Positions 40,925-53,262 of a DNA stretch of 64,000 nucleotides are shown here, in pieces. Origin of the DNA: Spirometra erinaceieuropaei. Lineage: Eukaryota > Platyhelminthes > Cestoda > Diphyllobothriidea > Diphyllobothriidae. The stretch is taken from contig CACRXP010000390.1 in NCBI GenBank assembly GCA_902702965.1, positions 468,380 through 532,379 on the forward strand, given 5' to 3'. Every line of letters begins with the position of its first letter. Positions within the stretch are counted from its first letter, which is position 1. Under the pieces are notes generated by a model. It did no database searches, was not told the DNA's origin, and was given only the letters and a program-made list of their open reading frames with translations. The translations under genes and the position numbers were made by a program.

Positions 40925-41215
40925 GTTCGATCGTTGTTACCGACGATGCCCCACAGCAAAATGGGCACAGTGATGGGGACTTCAGCAGGAGTCAGCATAT
41001 AATGATAGTAGGCTTGTTCTGCATCTACTGACATTTTGACGCCCTGTCAAAACAGAACAAAGAAGGCCGGAAATGGGATCGGGCGCAGATGCCGTCGCGA
41101 GCTTGCGCCTAGGCGCGCCACCACACCCCCATGGGAGCTCCGCGGTGCCTGAACCCGGTGTCGGTCCAGCGCAACTCTCACGTGGCCCTTTGCAGGGGGT
41201 CAGCAGACTACCCTG
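40925..41215 (+). repeat. Repeat family F copy
   Basis: GTTACCGACGATGCCCCACA at the start parallels GTTGCCGACGATGTACACC at 60.9 kb; TTGCGCCTAGGCGCGCCACC parallels CCGCACCTAGGCGTGCCGTC. The overlapping ORFs on both strands are not conserved between copies. Confidence 0.5.
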
Positions 41216-41934
41216 CTTGAAATTATGCATACAAGGCTTCGTGCTTTTATCCGTTTTGTCAAAATGCTCATACAGAAGCTTCTTGCCCTGTCTTCGAAGT
41301 TTCAGCAACCGCTGTGCTTCCTTTTGTCTATCCCTCTTTCCCTGACATGGCACCCACAATGGGCGTTCACTCTATTTCCCAGAATTATGGCTGATGAATG
41401 TACGCATCAGTTATGCTGACTTCCAATATTATCTCTGATTACCATTAGAAGTGCCGAAATTTACATTGCGCATTGAATCACTTTGGCATTCACCTTCGAT
41501 TTTTGAATTTCAGGTAATCAACTGCAAATCAGATAAAACCTCAAACTTGACGCCGTCTATGTCTGCCCCCGAAACTTCCCTCAGTAAACGTATGATGCGC
41601 ATTGAATAACATCGTTGCCCACTGAGACCGAATGAGGACTTCACCGCATATGTCCTTTTCCCAACATCTCAAGTAACCCTAACATGTCAAAAATATCACC
41701 TGATTTTTCAATAGGTATCTTTCTTTAAAGGTTATTCGTATGAAACTATTGCCTTTGACAGTATGTGAGCGATGGGAAGTAAATATGTACATAAGCATAC
41801 TGTTTATCATTTAAACCCCTAACGACTATCTTTTCTGTGAAATAACTGACTGCTTCCTTTTATTATTTTCTCACATCTGCGAAATAAAATGCTACTAGAG
41901 TACCTACCGACTGATAATATTCTTACTATTCGTA

Positions 41935-42240
41935 ATCAAAAGTCCAGTGTTCGCAAGTGACTACACTTGCCGCGTGAACATGAAGTAGTGCGTAGTGAGG
42001 ATGACTTGCGTGGAATCTACTGCACTCGCTCCCCATTTGCCCACCTTGCTCCGTAAGTAGGACGATGTCAAGACGGCTGGAGATGGAGTCGGGCGCCATG
42101 GCTGACAAATTTAAACCTTTCGCCTAGGCGTACAAAACAAACACGACCTGGTCCCAATAGATGAACGGTAGTTTCGTGAAGGCGAATCGGATCTCACAGA
42201 GATGAGAGTGTCATACATAAAAGGTCACATTAACAAGGTA
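41935..42240 (+). repeat. Repeat family F copy
   Basis: GTGGAATCTACTGCACTCGC and TTCGCCTAGGCGTACAAAAC follow the F layout. Confidence 0.45.
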
Positions 42241-42518
42241 CTGTTTCAGCCTTACTCTTAGGCCCGAGAAGGATCTTCTTCTCAAGTCAGTTAACAACCT
42301 TCCGAACTATGACCATTGGCGCGTCGTGATAGATTTGGATACATCAGGCTTATCATAACGAGAAAGGCGCTGACGTACTATGAGGATGAATTCCAGTGCG
42401 TTGTCTTTGCTCGAGCCGACATCCGAGCCAACTAGTCGTGGAAACGGTCGCACTAGCTGACGTCTCATGGAAGCCAATGACTAAGGTAGATCTCAAATAG
42501 ATAGATATATAGGCAGAA
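42241..42518. other. Spacer, nothing recognised
   Basis: No ORF or repeat of note. Confidence 0.3.
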
Positions 42519-42835
42519 TGGCATTACCGACAAAGACAAGGGAGACTGGAATGGCTATTTCTGGCTTATTAGCTAGTCATACCGAAGCCCGAAGTATGGA
42601 ACACCCGAGCCTCGAACTCGCGACCTGTTAGTTAGAAGTCCATGCCTCTAACCACTGCGCCACGAGTCCGTTGCCCTGTCGGTTTTCGATCGGGAATATA
42701 CAATGGTAATACCATTCTGCCTATATATCATGCGCCGCTGTGCGGCTGCTGGTTAGGCTCGAGAGAGAGCCCTTAAGGCACAACGGAACGCGTAAGTTCC
42801 GTATGAACGATCGGTGAGCGCCCCCTACCATTATA
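42519..42835 (-). repeat. tRNA-derived SINE copy
   Basis: On the minus strand it has GGCGCAGTGGTTAGAGGC (box A) and GGTCGCGAGTTCGAGGC (box B), with 3' GCCAGAAATAGCCATTCCAG and TGTCTTTGTCGGTAATGCC. The outer part (42735-42835) repeats the body GCTCGAGAGAGAGCCC and ATCGGTGAGCGCCCCC in the same orientation as other copies. Confidence 0.75.
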
Positions 42836-42842
42836 ACTAGAT

Positions 42843-43060
42843 ATGTATACCTGGGTAGACTTGCATTACACGCAAGGACAAGGGGATCGCGGTGGACATT
42901 TGGGCTTATTAGTCATCATCAGCCAGACCCACCTAGGTCCAGGGGATTGGGCCTCGAATCCTGCAAAACCTGGAATTTATTATGGCTGGCTGATGCCAGC
43001 TGATAGGTCCGAAACGGCCATCTTAGTCTCCCTTTAATTTTCCGGAAATGCTATCCCGCT
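42843..43060 (+). repeat. Diverged SINE relative
   Basis: GCTTATTAGTCATCATCAGC and ACGGCCATCTTAGTCTCCC resemble the SINE tail on both strands, forming a small inverted pair. Low identity. Confidence 0.35.
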
Positions 43061-44584
43061 CATTGGGGCTGACGAGCGAGGTGACTTATGACGAGGCGGA
43101 CGACTTGCATTGCGCCTACGCCGCCTCTCTCACTTATCTCAGTCATATCCCATTGTGCAAGGTCAGAAATGCGGAAAATGGACAGGGATGCAATGAGTGC
43201 GTTTACATGGGCTACAAGCCCGAAGCAGACTAAACAATCTGAACCTCCGCACCGAACGCAGCTGCCATGAGGGAACCATTACGGTCTGATATTCAGGTCG
43301 AGGAGAACCACAGTTTCTCTTCAGTTGGTGAACTTCCATCGTTCCGGTATCTGAGACTGTTTACTCGCTGGTTATTTTGCGTTGAACCCAAACTCGATCG
43401 ACCTCACATTCTCTTCCGGCTTCTGCGCTAAGTAAAAATCATTTTCATGAGATGGAATACCGGGCCTAACGTGGAGTATAGCAAAAGCTAGACTGCATCA
43501 TATCTGGCTGTCAGCGGCTTTATGACGCTGATGTGTGGGCGGGGGGTGGGCGATGAGATTTCGGATCTGTGCTGAAGTACTTGACTACTTGACCTTTGAC
43601 AATCTTGTCACGTTTGTTTTACTGTGGCATTTGTTTTAACGTGACGAGGACTCCGCCGCTTGTAAGCTTCGCGCCGCTTGCGTGCTCTCTGGCTAGGCCG
43701 TTGCATATTTTGAATATTAACTTTATTCACTTGCTGGCCTTCCTTACCTCTCTCCGTTCATGAGGTTAGTAAGCCGTAGTTCGTTAGTTCGCGGGAACAG
43801 CATAACTTACGTCAGGTCTGTGGTTCAGAACTCGTTACTTTGTGCTCCGACAACCTTATCCGTGTTTGAACATTACCTTCTGACAATTTTACGCACTTTA
43901 ACCAGAAGGATTCAAGAGAATTTATTTTAGTGCGAAAAAAGTTGAAGATGACAGCCTTACGTTGTCGGAATAATATATATGTTGACGACGGAAGGGTCAC
44001 TTCAAATCCATTTCAATACGAGGGTTCCAGCGTACTCAATGCCTTTTGGACAAACTGTAAAAGTGGAAAGGGTTCTCTTTTTAAAACGTTAAACAGAAAT
44101 ACCAGAAGATGGCAATGTAGAAAACTGCAGTTTTCTATGGATTATAAACGGATCTACTGACGCACCTAACAGACCAAATGACGCCTTAAAAAATACTTTT
44201 ATCTTGATCTTATGTCAGGTTTTTTGTAGACTAAAGTTTTGGTAACAGACTTCATTGTAGAATTCGGCACAGGTAGTTTGTAGACTAGTCAGTGATAGGT
44301 TGGCGGTTCGCGACTGACGTGAAACGACATGGTTCCTTGCCATATCAAATCGATTGCGATTTCGTTGTTTATTTTTTGAAGGTTTTCATCAAAAACAACA
44401 TTTGCAATGTAAACCTATTCAAAGTTGCGTCAAAAATCTCGATGATTATTCTTCTCAACAACGACTTGATACTTTATGAATGTGTGTTTTGATTCCTTCC
44501 CCTTGGGTGGACGAAATACTGCGAGCAAAGTACTAGGGAATATTTATTTTAATACCTATCCATGGTAGAATAACAGGCAGAAAG
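43061..44584. other. No recognised gene
   Basis: Short ORFs only, including a basic 76-codon frame at 43930-44160 without motif. Confidence 0.35.
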
Positions 44585-44845
44585 GATGGCTATTTCACAG
44601 AACAGAACGAGTGAGTCCCGTAAGAACGATCGGTGAGCGCCTCCTACCATTGCATATTCCCGATCGAAACCGACAAGGCAACGGGATCCTGGCCCAGTGG
44701 TTAGAGGCGTGGACTTCTAACTAACAGGTCGCGAGTCCGAGGCTCGGGTGTTCCACACTTCGGGCTTGGGTATGGCCGGGTGACGACGGCTAATAAGCCA
44801 GAAATGGCCATTCCAGTCTCCCATGTTTCTTTGGCAATAACATAT
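44585..44845 (+). repeat. tRNA-derived SINE copy (sense)
   Basis: It shows the order: body (GATCGGTGAGCGCCTCC), box A (GGCCCAGTGGTTAGAGGCG), box B (GGTCGCGAGTCCGAGGC), tail (TTCGGGCTTGGGTATGG, GCCAGAAATGGCCATTCCAG). It is the clearest single-orientation copy. Confidence 0.8.
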
Positions 44846-45156
44846 TATTTCAAAGTTGTCATCCCAATTTACTAGGCTTATACGCTTTCATCAAAGAACG
44901 GCACAGAAACCTAAGTTCTTTCTGTGATCCGAAATCAGAACTGCCAAAAGGAGTATTTCCGACTTGAAGAGCTGTCACCCAACGGGACAACTTGGTCCCA
45001 GTGGTCAGGCTCGAGAACCGAATCCGACTGAGTAACTCTATAACAAACACACCGGGATGGAATCCGAACCCCCTCTTGTTTCTGTGCGAACTTGTCACAT
45101 TATGAGTGAGCGAGATCGTATGCAAGGCATGTGCAGACTTGCCCATAGCTTACGAT

Positions 45157-45209
45157 GGAGGAGGAGGAGGAGGAGGAGGAGGAGGAGGAGGAAGAGGAGG
45201 AGGAAGAGA
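45157..45209. repeat. (GGA)n microsatellite at a PLE 5' truncation point
   Basis: About 17 units with two GAA interruptions, continuous in frame with PLE copy P6. Confidence 0.9.
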
Positions 45210-45216
45210 ACAACCA

Positions 45217-45960
45217 GCTTGCCTTTGCCGTCGTATCCAGCAATGATTGTGGTGACCTAAAAACTAAAGTGTTCAGAAAAGCGACAAATACGATGCAAGT
45301 ACCGAACTTCAACAGAAACCAGCCAGTCAGCCACAAACGCAGTTATGTAAGGGCGCTCTAGCGGCGTGTCGAACCGCACTGCAGTGAGCCGGAAGACAAG
45401 ATTGCCGAACAACAATACCGCCGACGGGTCTGCAAAACCAATGGCTACCCGCGCAACTTCGTCAACCGGTGCATACGCAAAAGGGACGGGGGGCCTAACC
45501 GCAAGGTCACCAAATTTTGGAGAGCGCTTCCATATGCCAAGAATGTTTCGGAGGCCGTCGGCCGCCTAGTCGCACCACTTGGGGTTGGAGTTGCACACAG
45601 GCCGGAGGCAACCACCAGGCGTCAGGTTATGAACCCAAAAGACCCGCTGCCATGGCAAGAAACTTCCGGAGTCGTTTATCGGATCTGGTGCAGTTGCGGA
45701 CAAAGCAGCTACGTTGGAGGAACCGGAAGACAACTCCGAACGCGAATGGCCGAGCACGCTGCAGTGGTGCGAAGAAATGGCGCCGGCTTTCAAGTTGTGG
45801 CTCATTCGACGAGATCCTACAACACATTCAAATTTGACGAGGCCGAAATTCTCGCTTGGGGGTGACAACCACGTTAGCCGGTTGTTGCATGAGTCATGGT
45901 TTACTAGCCCTCAGTTCATTAACAAGTGCAATGAACTTCTCTTCCATACTCACTGCTGAG
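45217..45960 (+). pseudogene. PLE reverse transcriptase C-terminus/GIY-YIG endonuclease (broken)
   Basis: Within the GIY-YIG domain SGVVYRIWCSCGQSSYVG holds the GIY (GVVY) and YIG (YVG) motifs, RTRMAEH the expected Arg, and FKFDEAEILA the expected catalytic Glu. An in-frame TAG occurs at about 45359, between RAL and RRVEPHC. An extra G at about 45859 throws the end out of frame; the following GDNHVSRLLHESWFTSPQFI is in another frame. PLE endonucleases cut the target for retrotransposition. This copy cannot encode a full protein. Confidence 0.85.
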
Positions 45961-46245
45961 ACTTCGCCTAGGCAGAGTAATTAGCCACGCGGGAAGCGCT
46001 CAGGTGAACACTGCTCTCAACGCCAGGGTCGGTGGATCAGATGGTCGGGCAACCATCACACCAACATCCAACGCACTTGATGCAATTGCACCAATTAACG
46101 ACGCGAATGTCAGCCATCAACCAGCCAGCTCACTAAGTGCAATGATCACTGGTGAGGGGGGTGGGAGTGCCACGGTGGCATGGCGGCTGCATCCCATAAA
46201 TTCTGCAGTCCCTTGTGCATGAACCACCCGCATCTGCGTTTGTCT

Positions 46246-46279
46246 CTGATGATGGGTTCGACCAGGAATGCGAAACGCC
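46246..46279 (+). ncRNA. Hammerhead-ribozyme-like motif (PLE copy P6)
   Basis: CTGATGA, hairpin GGGTTC..GAATGC, GAAAC, then GCC. The flanks GTCT and AGGC can pair as stem I. The cleavage site is GCC where the relative at 8.70 kb has GTC, so self-cleavage is doubtful for this copy. Confidence 0.5.
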
Positions 46280-46330
46280 AGGCTAATAAAGCTCTTGTAC
46301 CAGCGGTGTGTCTCCTTCTTTACGACTGAT

Positions 46331-47767
46331 TCCTGGGACTCCTCTTTTGGCTTTTATTGGCAAGATCGTATGTATTGCTCATAGCTTTATCAGCCACTGT
46401 GTCGAGGCCCGTTTCCGTTCGTCTATCCGTAGGACCTGTAGCAGCCGTTCCAGCCCCCCTTTTCTCCGGCTCCGTTTTGTCGGTCGATGGCCGCGACAAG
46501 CACTGACAGGCAGCTGACACACGACCACCCACACCGGCTAGAACTGGGACCCCTCCTGTCCAGCTGCAGTGACTCCCGGCTGCCCTCACAACTAGTATCA
46601 CCTCACGCGCGTCGGACACTCTGGCTTGATACCCGTGAGGCCTTGTGAGTATGCGCCCTCCATTCCTCCCCTAATTTGTCTAATCACACGACCACCACTC
46701 AGACCGTCACCGCCTCCTGCTGACCCAGACACTCACACCCGCGTAAACAACACACACCGCGACTGACGCTCTCCGTGAACGGACGCTTTTCTCTGTTGCA
46801 AGCAAACAGCCAACTTACGGCAACCTGCCCTGTGTACAGAATAAACTAGTCCTTACAGCTCCCTGACTTCTGACAGTAGACGAAACGAAATTATTGTGCG
46901 TGGTTTAAGTTGGTCTCACATCCTTGACCGCCACAGGCCTAGGGGACTGAGGGAGAAGTGCGTGCACCGGATACTGTGCAAGTCTGTTATTATAATGACA
47001 GGCGTCCACCCCTCTGTCGAATACGCAGTGGACGCCGACGTCAACGATTTTGGAAATGTTGCATCCGAATGTTTGTTATGCAAAAAAGGTTGCTGAAAGC
47101 CTCCTTACCGAAATCGAGATGCACCAACTTCAACAACTCAAGAGACTGATGGACTATGTGGGCCCAAGACGTGCCCATAAAACGGGACATGCGGTAAACC
47201 AACGCGGGACCCACATCGGATTCTGACAAGCACCCACACCCACAACAAATGCCAACATTCAGGCTGTGGTAGCAGTCTTAGTTCCAGGCCCAGGTCGCGC
47301 CAGTCGGAGTTCCTTTAGCCCTCCGTTTATGTTGTTGTTTGAAATCCTGGTCAATTGTTGCCCTGGGTCAGAGGTTGTGGTGATAGGCCTAGGACGAGCT
47401 TCGCTGTATCAGCCACCTGACTCCTTTCCCTCCTCCGATCTTTTTGACTATGTCCTGAGGCCGAATCAGGGTGCGGGAGGATGTGAGTGTGCCGTAGATG
47501 CTGGACAAGTCCACCACCATTAAAAACTACCTTACACGCTAGTCATCGTCCCTGTCTCCTCCGCTTCTGGAGCACACAGTGAATACTGTGTGAACTGACA
47601 GCCGAAATTTCAGCTCTAGGTTAACGTCAGATCGAGGCAACTGACACCAGCTTCCTCCTTCTCATAACCTTCGAATACCACGTCTACTTCGGTGCTTCAT
47701 AAAATAAAAAGCAACTAGAAGAAACGAGTTTGGACGTCTACAGGTCCCGTTATGGAAATCAAAAACA
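46331..47767. other. No recognised gene
   Basis: CT-rich and GC-richer than the surroundings. Short ORFs on both strands lack motifs. Confidence 0.35.
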
Positions 47768-47768
47768 G

Positions 47769-48096
<328 letters not shown>

Positions 48097-48192
48097 GGAC
48101 CATTAGTCTTCCACCCTATGTTATATAGTGCCGAAGGATTGGGGTGCTGGTCCATTTAAGGAGTGCACTGTGCTGGCATTTCTTGAGATTAC

Positions 48193-48447
48193 CTGACCAA
48201 TTTCCGTCCAAGTGTTTGCAATGACCATCCACAAGATCTTCCTCTCCAGACAACGTGAAGGCCACAATTCGATCATCTAGGCGGGAAATATTGTTGGCGT
48301 AGTGAGTGTAATAGTATTTCCCCAAGTGATACCAGTGTCCTCTTGAAGCATCACTTGCCAACAAGTCTCCGCCCTGCTGTCCAACACCCAGAAATTTGCC
48401 GCTGGTCTTTATGTAAGCCCCAATAAATGCAACAGCAGTATCGATAA
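48193..48447 (-). CDS. Candidate exon of an unrecognised gene (85 codons)
   Basis: On the minus strand a TTTTCTGTTTCAG acceptor precedes 48447 and a GTAATC donor follows 48193. The 255-nt segment is open with phase 1 at both ends. Its translation begins VIDTAVAFIGAYIKTSGKF and includes GVGQQGGDLLASDASRGHWY, LGKYYYTHYANNISRLDDRI and DGHCKHLDGNWSG. A symmetric 1-1 exon with Cys residues and N-glycosylation-like NIS and NWS sites would suit an extracellular protein. I do not recognise the family, and no neighbouring exons could be identified. Confidence 0.4.
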
Positions 48448-48975
48448 CTGAAACAGAAAAGCAATATATGGTACCTACATTTGGCAAAGTAGACGACGCA
48501 GTTTATATATGCAGGCTGCACTTGCCATACCTTGCCATTTTCGAGGGCTGTCAGTTCTGGCTCGAAAGCATTCGCGTACATATGTGGGCGCTAAGAATGC
48601 CCTTCGTAAGACGGTGCAATACACTATTTCGTCCTCGTGGACTAAAAAGCCCATTTGAGGAATTGCTCCGGGTAAACCTCGCATCCCGAGATGCTCTAAA
48701 TGGGGGGTGCACAAAACAGCATTGTTTGGAAAGGATAGGGACTGCATGCGAATTCAGCAAGGTTTCAGTCCAGAAAATGTAATTACAGAGCACAGGACGC
48801 GTTGTGCATAATTTGGTTTTGCTGAACTCTATGCCAGGGGAAGTGTCCTGCCATGAGATTGGAGCAATTGGAGACTGTTTCAATAATTTCCACGCAATTG
48901 CCGTCTTTTGTTTGGATCTAACAACGACTACCGGCTGGAAAGCTCGTTCAGTTCCCCAGAAATTAGTGCGGCAGT

Positions 48976-49336
48976 GAAGAAGAAGAAGAAGAAGAGTCTA
49001 GCACCGGAACATTTTGTTTATTGTCCGGAGATTTCAGACTCGTACAGGAGTCCATCGTCAGAGGCAGTAGCAGCAACAGCAGAACAAGCGACAGTTATAA
49101 GGCATGTAGACCAAGCATCGACCGACGGCGCAAGACTGGAGGTGACTATGCAGGGCTCTGTACGCTGGCGCCAAATCGATAAATCGATTGACCGAGTTCT
49201 TATCCGAGGCCCAGGCTTCAATCAAATCTTGGCCTATTTTCTTTCCGGCGTGGGCGTCTGAACGAGGCTGTACGAGTGTGAAAGCTCGGGAAAATAAATA
49301 AAGCATTCCGGTGCTCGACTCTTCTTCTTCTTCACT
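48976..49336. mobile_element. PLE-type unit with inverted terminal copies (about 360 bp)
   Basis: The first 70 bp or so (GAAGAAGAAGAAGAGTCTAG, then CACCGGAACATTTTG) are the inverse of the last 68 bp (CATTCCGGTGCTCGACTC, TTCTTCTTCTTC). Hammerhead-like sequences follow inward in both arms (49061-49028 minus, 49258-49287 plus). The 118-codon + ORF across it reads through both arms and is not taken as a gene. Confidence 0.5.
49028..49061 (-). ncRNA. Degenerate hammerhead-like motif
   Basis: Minus strand: CTGACGA, GGACTC..GAGTCT stem, GAAAT, CTC. One core base differs from CTGATGA and the triplet is not GTC. Confidence 0.35.
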
Positions 49337-51389
49337 TATGCATACACCTGGAATTCGATATTTCGCCTTTATTAGTGCGGTAACTTGGAGTAAATGTCAC
49401 GGTGCATATTTTTTACAGCCGCTGCGGATTTTTCACAAACTGCCAACAGACAGTCGGTCGTAAATAAGTATTGATTGACTGACAGGGCATCGGAATACAA
49501 CCCCCCTCCCCTTATTCCGGCGGGCCTTTGCGCTAACTTCCAGGAGGATTGAGGTTAGAGTTATGGGTAGTGTAAGCTCTAGGGGAAGGTTTTAAGCCAG
49601 ATTTAAGGCAATGTTAGGATTAAGGTTTGTGTTAGGGTAATGAGAGGGGATTATTTAAATTTCCTGGAATTACGCTAGTGACCATTTATTTTGCCGACCG
49701 TTATGAGCATCTAAACGGCGTACTATTTGCAAACGGCAAACAGCCGGTCAGCAATATGTAAATACTGATCAATTTACTTTAATTACATATTCCGGGGCAC
49801 TAGCACTATTCTCCGTTGGCCTCAATAGCCCATCTCAAAGACAAACAATGATATTTAGTCAAATAAATAACATGAGAGCGCTTCCGTCCATCTTTCTGAT
49901 TAAAATTCGAGGTCTCTGAACAGTTCGACGGTAAAAGTCAGATAGAATCATATTATTCCGTGACTCAAAGGTGAGAATCGATATTCTTTCTGATAACCTG
50001 TCGTACGCAAAATGCAGTCAAAATCTATACTCTGCGTGCAAGCCAACAATTGCGTCGTCCTAGATATCGTGTTCGCATAAGAAAAATATCATTCATCGAG
50101 ATCACTGCAGCCCAGAAACTGCGGCTCCGTTTACTCACAAATTCAAGTAATGCGCCCTATTTAACTTCCGCACTCCTGCTAGAGCCTTGCAGCAATAAGG
50201 TTGGAGAGAAGCCTAGTGGGACTGAATGAGACCACATGGAGGAGTTCGGAGAATTCAGACTTCACCGGCGGACAATACCTGAATTCTATTTTTGATTGGT
50301 TAACCAAGAAGTCTGTTACTGGGCCCCTTTCCACTGCAATCTACAGAAAGCTTACCAGATGTAGATAGTTGCTGGATCCAAACCTGGGCCACCAGTCAAC
50401 AAACAGAGACAGGGAAAGCAGAGTAAACGTCACTAATAGGTATTTAAGTCAGTCAATAGAATGAGTAAAAAGATTAAGTCACGGTTAATTCAGAAGACGG
50501 CAGATGACGTTAAAGGGGCCTCCTATGCCATCTGTTAGCGGTGTATTACGAACACTATAATAATGTGAGCATCCGAGAAATTTGCACGGCTTCTAACACG
50601 ACAGTTCTTAAATTTCGAAATTCAGGGGTTATTCTGCTCATAAGGGTTCAGGTCTCATCTAAATCCAGTTTATAGATGTAAGCAACTGAATACCAGGTCT
50701 CATGTGCGAGTCATTCTGTTATTGAGGTGCTTCGGCCTATGGTGGGTGCTCCTTGAACATGCTGCAACAATGGGAACTGAAACTACGTCGGAGAAAATGA
50801 ACACAAATTGGAGACCCGCCTCCTGGACCACAAACTGGCAGCTTCAAGACTGGACACAAACTTGCAAATTGCATCTCATTTTGGAGAAACTGGCTACAAT
50901 TTTGACCTTCATGGTGGTCGATTATTTGCAATAAAGGCTGTGAAGATGAGAAAAATGACCACGTTAACTAAAACGTCAGAAACGTTTCTTTCTCAGAGCA
51001 TTACTATGCGTTTAGAAGACGCACACCTAAAAATCTCCTCCTCTTACAAACAGAACCACCTACCTTCACTGTCATCTGACATCCATGGCAATGACGACAT
51101 GTGGAAGCTTTTCGTCTGGTTTTCGGCTCCCTCTGTCCCAGAAGCAGATGCAAGAAATGCAGTCACGTGTTGATCCACCGAAGGGTAGCTGTCACCGCTT
51201 AAATTAACCAGGAAGGTTAATTTAACCTCAATCACCGCCTCAGTCCCGGGGGTCCACACACCGTTCTGGGAAAACTAGGCGGTAAAAAGAGTCCAAACCA
51301 AATATATAGAGTCACGCCAAAGGTTTGCCTGAGTTTTGTCTGTTATTTATGAAAAGGACACATAGGTATACTGAGTAAATACTGAGATG
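49337..51389. other. No recognised gene; includes a TTAGGG-like tract
   Basis: Bases 49545-49645 contain scattered GGTTAGAG/TTAGGATTAAGG/GTTAGGG words similar to those in family D repeats. ACGGCAAACAGCCGGTCAGC near 49733 and CCAACAGACAGTCGGTCG near 49442 are a weak repeat pair. A 121-codon ORF at 50808-51173 has no motif. Confidence 0.35.
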
Positions 51390-51574
51390 ACTGGCATGCC
51401 TATTTCTGGCCCATTGTCAATCAACAGCCAACCACAACTCAATCACGGGTCAATCATCCACGGGCTCGCGGACCTGTCCTTTTGCGATCGGAAAAATTAA
51501 ATAGCGTAGGAAGGAGTTCATCACTAATCTGGTTACAGCGGACGGTCACCAATCAAGTTGGATATTAATCTCTG

Positions 51575-51730
51575 CGGTAGGGGGCGTTCCCCGATCGTTC
51601 TTACGGAACTTACTCTTTCCGTTGTGCCTTACGGGCTCTCTATCGGGCCGGGCTTGGGTATGACTGGCTGACGACGGCTAATAAGCCAGAAAAGGCTTTT
51701 CCAGTCTCCCTTGTCTTTTTGGGTAATAAC
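51575..51730. repeat. SINE fragment pair
   Basis: GGGGGCGTTCCCCGATCGTT (body, minus) is followed by GGGCTTGGGTATGACTGGC and CCAGTCTCCCTTGTCTTT (tail, plus), with the tRNA-like core missing. Confidence 0.55.
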
Positions 51731-52597
51731 ATTAGTTTTTGTGCTTGAGATCTCAGATATGCTGTCTTATAAATTTGATGAGATGCTGGTGGGAGTAAGA
51801 TATGCGGTCGAAGGGCGCTGGCTCTCCCTTTTCTTTACTAAACCATCATTAGTACAATCTCGAAATTCACGATGGCAGAAGATTCTGGCACGGTCTTTTT
51901 GTGGGATGCTGAATGGCTGCTTCCGCGGTCGAGGCTGATCACAGCATCAGAGCTTTTCCTCTGGATGTTTGCTGCGAAGTTTCCATTACTTGATTTCATG
52001 TGTGCAAACATTCGCAATAAGAAACTTTTGATTCATGTCTCTTTGCGACGAAATTTTGCCAATGGGAACCTACTATTTGAGCCCTGATGAAATTGTTAGC
52101 GTTGCGGCTCCTTAAAATCATGATGGCGTCGTCAAGGTAACGAAGACTAATTTTTATTTAGGACCTCGAATGAAGTGATCTTCTAATCACTATATGACTA
52201 TTATAGCGAGGAGCTGTTATATTGGCAAGTCGATTTCTGTTTTGATAAACTATAGATAATACTGTCCTTAGGGCATCGATTGAGCGGTTCTAGGTACAAG
52301 TCAGTTGAAATATAAGTTAATCAATTAAGTAATAAAACTGTCTTCTGAGTATCAATCAACATTGGGGGAAACAAGGCAACGTCATGGAGGAGATTGCATA
52401 TTACAGGAGACCTGCATTTGGGTTTTGCAGTATTTGAGAAAATGCAGAAGAATTTTGTATGCCATACTGAGCCCCACCAGTTTAGTGTTAAATACGCCAT
52501 TCGAGTACCCCATTAGTTTATGGTTGAGTGATCAGATTAGGTGTACGGTAATCCATAATCGAAAACTGTATTCACCCAAACTTTCAAAGTCATTCAT
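51731..52597. other. No recognised gene
   Basis: Short ORFs only. Confidence 0.35.
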
Positions 52598-53262
52598 ACA
52601 GTGAGTGGCCGATCTCATGAAATGTTGGCTGAAATTCTGAAATGCGTTTTCGATTAGGAAGGATTACTCGGTCGCGGTTGTAATACTGATTAGCTTGCGG
52701 CATACTCTTATAACATTTCGGACAGGGCAGGATGTCGGCTTTTAAATGCACTTTTTTAATCTCCTGTAGAAAGCGTGCCCGGTAAAAAAATGACTACTTA
52801 AGTAGCATGCATTTTTCCCATTGATTTTCGATGGTCTTGGAAATTCAAATATATTTTATAGAAACCATAAACAAAATATGCTTTATTTTAGTCAATCAAT
52901 AGAGAATCACGTCTTATTTATATTTTATACTTAAGAAAGGAGCATAATTAGGTTTTAAAAAAAGTTTCTAGTTATGAGACTTTTTAAGACCGCGAAATGT
53001 CCATTCACATAGCATCGCACCTGGCCGTTTACCACTGCTCCTCATGAAATGTACAACATGGTCCGCATCCATTGTAAAATTTTATGGACTCTGTATGATA
53101 TTACTTTAATGGCATAAAAAGATATGTGATTTTCTTTACACGGAATGCGTGCACCTTATAGAGTGAAATCACTAAGCGCTAGTGCAACGAATGATCAGGC
53201 TCCAAATTATTCGGCAATTAGAAAACTTTGTTAAAACTCATTCATACTCCTTCCTTCATACG
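52598..53262. mobile_element. Long-TIR element, family B, right arm missing
   Basis: TA|CAGTGAGTGGCCGATCTC at the left, a full left arm and a core nearly identical to copy 3 at 13.36 kb. It stops at about 53262 (CATACTCCTTCCTTCAT), at the start of the right arm. Confidence 0.75.

Larger units (their letters stand above)
45217..46330 (+). mobile_element. Penelope-like retroelement fragment, copy P6 (RT C-terminus, GIY-YIG endonuclease, 3' region)
   Basis: The fragment starts inside the RT-side domain (RKATNTMQVPNFNRNQPVSH), continues through a linker (NGYPRNFVNRCIRKRDGG, FWRALPYAKNVSEAVGRL, LGVGVAHRPEATTRRQ) and the GIY-YIG domain. The 3' part has a hammerhead-like core at 46246-46279 and an AATAAAGCTCTTG tail shared with copy P3. 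It is 5'-truncated at a (GGA)n tract and carries an internal TAG (about 45359) and a frameshift. Confidence 0.85.

Noticed and set aside
45566..45868. 100-codon minus-strand ORF across PLE copy P6
   Set aside because: It is antisense to the recognised GIY-YIG coding sequence, with no motifs of its own.
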